Below, piece after piece: positions 63,001 to 64,000 of a DNA stretch of 64,000 bases. The DNA is from Baylisascaris procyonis. Lineage: Eukaryota > Nematoda > Chromadorea > Rhabditida > Ascarididae. The position numbers were made by a program, and so were the translations under genes. The DNA is taken from contig JAZARR010000082.1 in assembly GCA_037389465.1 (NCBI GenBank), forward strand, positions 4,762,501 through 4,826,500. The letters are read 5' to 3'. Positions within the stretch are counted from its first letter, which is position 1, and every line of letters begins with the position of its first letter. The notes beneath the pieces were generated by a model that did not search any database, was not told the DNA's origin, and saw nothing but the letters and a program-made list of their open reading frames with translations.

Positions 63001-64000
63001 TTCAGCTTGTTATTTTACTGTTAAAAAAAAAAAAATTCGAAAATCGTTCATTTATTGGTCACGAAATGTTTTTTTTTTTTTTTTAAATTAAAAGTTATAT
63101 GATTTCAGTTATATTCATTTAGTTTTTTCGTTACTAAATTCCTCTCCCCCTCCTAACCTCATTCCTCCCTTCGCCCCCTCCCCCCGCCGACTATTCCAGC
63201 CGGCTGTCCCTTTATTACCTTTGCTGAAAAAAAGAAAAAAAGAAAAACCAACGAAGACTTACGGCGTTTGTATTAGCGATGAGGAGGTGTGTTGTCGGAA
63301 GTGGTTGAGTGGAAAGTAAAACAGCTGGCTTTTTGCTTTCTTTATTGCCTCAAATAGAGTATTTTTGAAAAATCACATAGCGGCTAACCTTTTGAAGTGT
63401 TTCTTTAAAAAAAAAATCAGCGTTGTTTTTACCTAAATAATTCGCAGCCAGTTGGCACTAATCAATGACAAGCGTACGCAAACTATAAATAGGCACTTTT
63501 CAGAAGCAATTTTTCAACTCTGAATAGATTCCACCTAATACATTGAAAATTGAAATTTAAAAAAATAGAATCGACAATGATTATAGAGAAGTTTTTTTTG
63601 AAAAAAAGACTTCATGAAATTGTTTATTAAATGGTTTGCTTACTTTTATAGAAATTGCGCGATGAAATATAAGTGACCCATGCGAATTCCAATAGTGCAC
63701 CAAATATAAACGTTAAACATGCTGGAATATTGTAATTAATTGCAAGAAAAAACTGAAAAAAAAAGTTTTTTAATGGCTGAGAGGTAACGTTATAAAGGTC
63801 TGTTCTAAAGACCAATCGACGAAACCACAGTCATTGATTATTACAGAATCTGCTAGCATCTTCAAGGGAAGCAAAGAATCCGCATATGATAGAGGCAAAA
63901 CCTAAGGAAGCAAATGATACCTACACTCACTCTGCTTTCTTAAACGAATTTAACGGAAGGGAATTTGGTTTCTTTTTTTAGAACGAAAAACGACGATTGC
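57051..64000 (-). CDS. Cys-loop ligand-gated anion channel subunit, 3' part (GluCl/GlyR-like)
   Basis: Partial gene entering from the right edge. Pentameric channels of this family open a chloride pore on binding glutamate, GABA, glycine or acetylcholine. Exon 63644-63721 encodes M3 (CLTFIFGALLEFAWVTYISSRN). Exon 59710-59911 encodes the end of the intracellular loop, with RWIRNKFDIEDRAKRADYIS, the usual lead-in to M4. Exon 57051-57136 completes Arg across the junction and encodes M4 (FVFPACFLIFNCIYWLRY), a short tail and TAG. The loop exon starts after AAATTTAG in phase 0 whereas the M3 exon ends in phase 1. At least one loop exon of length 3n+2 must therefore lie between 59913 and 63642; I did not find it. 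The Met at 59911 is not a start codon. Ligand-binding domain, M1 and M2 are outside the window, so the ligand is unknown; M3 looks most like GluCl. Confidence 0.85.
57691..57884 (+). other. Possible coding exon of an unknown gene, opposite strand
   Basis: Inside the channel intron 57137-59709 on the plus strand, an acceptor-like CTGAACTTAG is followed by an open frame to TAA encoding about 64 residues (YVHMGVDNRERTYATHR...MAIKNPQYRF). The composition is more protein-like than other open frames nearby, but I found no upstream partner exon and no family match. It could be a terminal exon of a nested gene or chance. Confidence 0.2.
59180..59420. other. G+C-richer patch in the channel intron
   Basis: A block with words such as GATATCGGCGGGGATCGGGATCACGTGAT stands out from the AT-rich intron. 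No open frame, tRNA or known repeat is recognisable. Probably a diverged dispersed repeat. Confidence 0.3.
61021..61085. repeat. (TATTC)n pentanucleotide repeat
   Basis: TATTC/CTATT units, perfect at first and then degenerate, in the channel gene intron. Confidence 0.9.

Noticed and set aside
1..64000. CRISPR arrays, operons, integrase or attachment sites
   Set aside because: The window is eukaryotic with spliced genes; repeats found are tandem satellites or dispersed elements, with no spaced identical repeats.

Overview
This is a eukaryotic, AT-rich window (roughly two-thirds A+T) with short exons, GT-AG introns and acceptors ending in TTTCAG, TTGCAG or TTTTAG. Two genes have a splice acceptor just upstream of the ATG. 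This style, and the gene content, fit a nematode; the species cannot be named from the sequence. Three protein-coding genes are readable, and I resolved splicing by hand from both strands, checking reading phase at every junction.

(1) About 2.4-31.1 kb, minus strand: a complete gene for the proteasome activator PA200/Blm10 (PSME4). It has 38 exons, 5,652 coding nt and 1,883 residues, with every exon phase joining. It starts with an acidic N-terminus and ends in the HbYX-like tail NYYV. (2) About 39.9-54.0 kb, plus strand: a complete organic anion transporting polypeptide (OATP/SLCO family). It has 22 exons, 2,532 nt and 843 residues, with the family signature around DPMWIGRWWAGF and an extracellular Kazal-like cysteine domain. 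(3) About 57.1 kb to the right edge, minus strand: the 3' part of a Cys-loop ligand-gated anion channel subunit (GluCl/GlyR-like). The exons for M3, the intracellular loop and M4 are visible; the ligand-binding domain, M1 and M2 lie beyond the window.

PSME4 and the OATP gene are divergent, separated by about 8.7 kb without a recognisable gene. That gap holds tandem repeats, hairpins, homopolymer tracts and a cluster of tRNA-like (A box/B box) sequences. The OATP and channel genes converge across about 3 kb. Two roughly 440-bp copies of a tRNA-derived, SINE-like element lie in inverted orientation just outside the two ends of the OATP gene (about 39.19-39.64 and 55.14-55.58 kb). Introns hold an imperfect 68-nt hairpin, a 27-bp minisatellite, TA and TAAA microsatellites and an in-frame possible cassette exon in PSME4.

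The genes have unrelated jobs: nuclear/cytosolic proteasome regulation, plasma-membrane uptake of organic anions, and inhibitory neurotransmission or related ion gating. There is no sign of an operon. I found no CRISPR array, canonical rRNA or recognisable transposase. The most unusual structures are the SINE-like inverted pair around OATP, the intronic hairpin and the PSME4 cassette.
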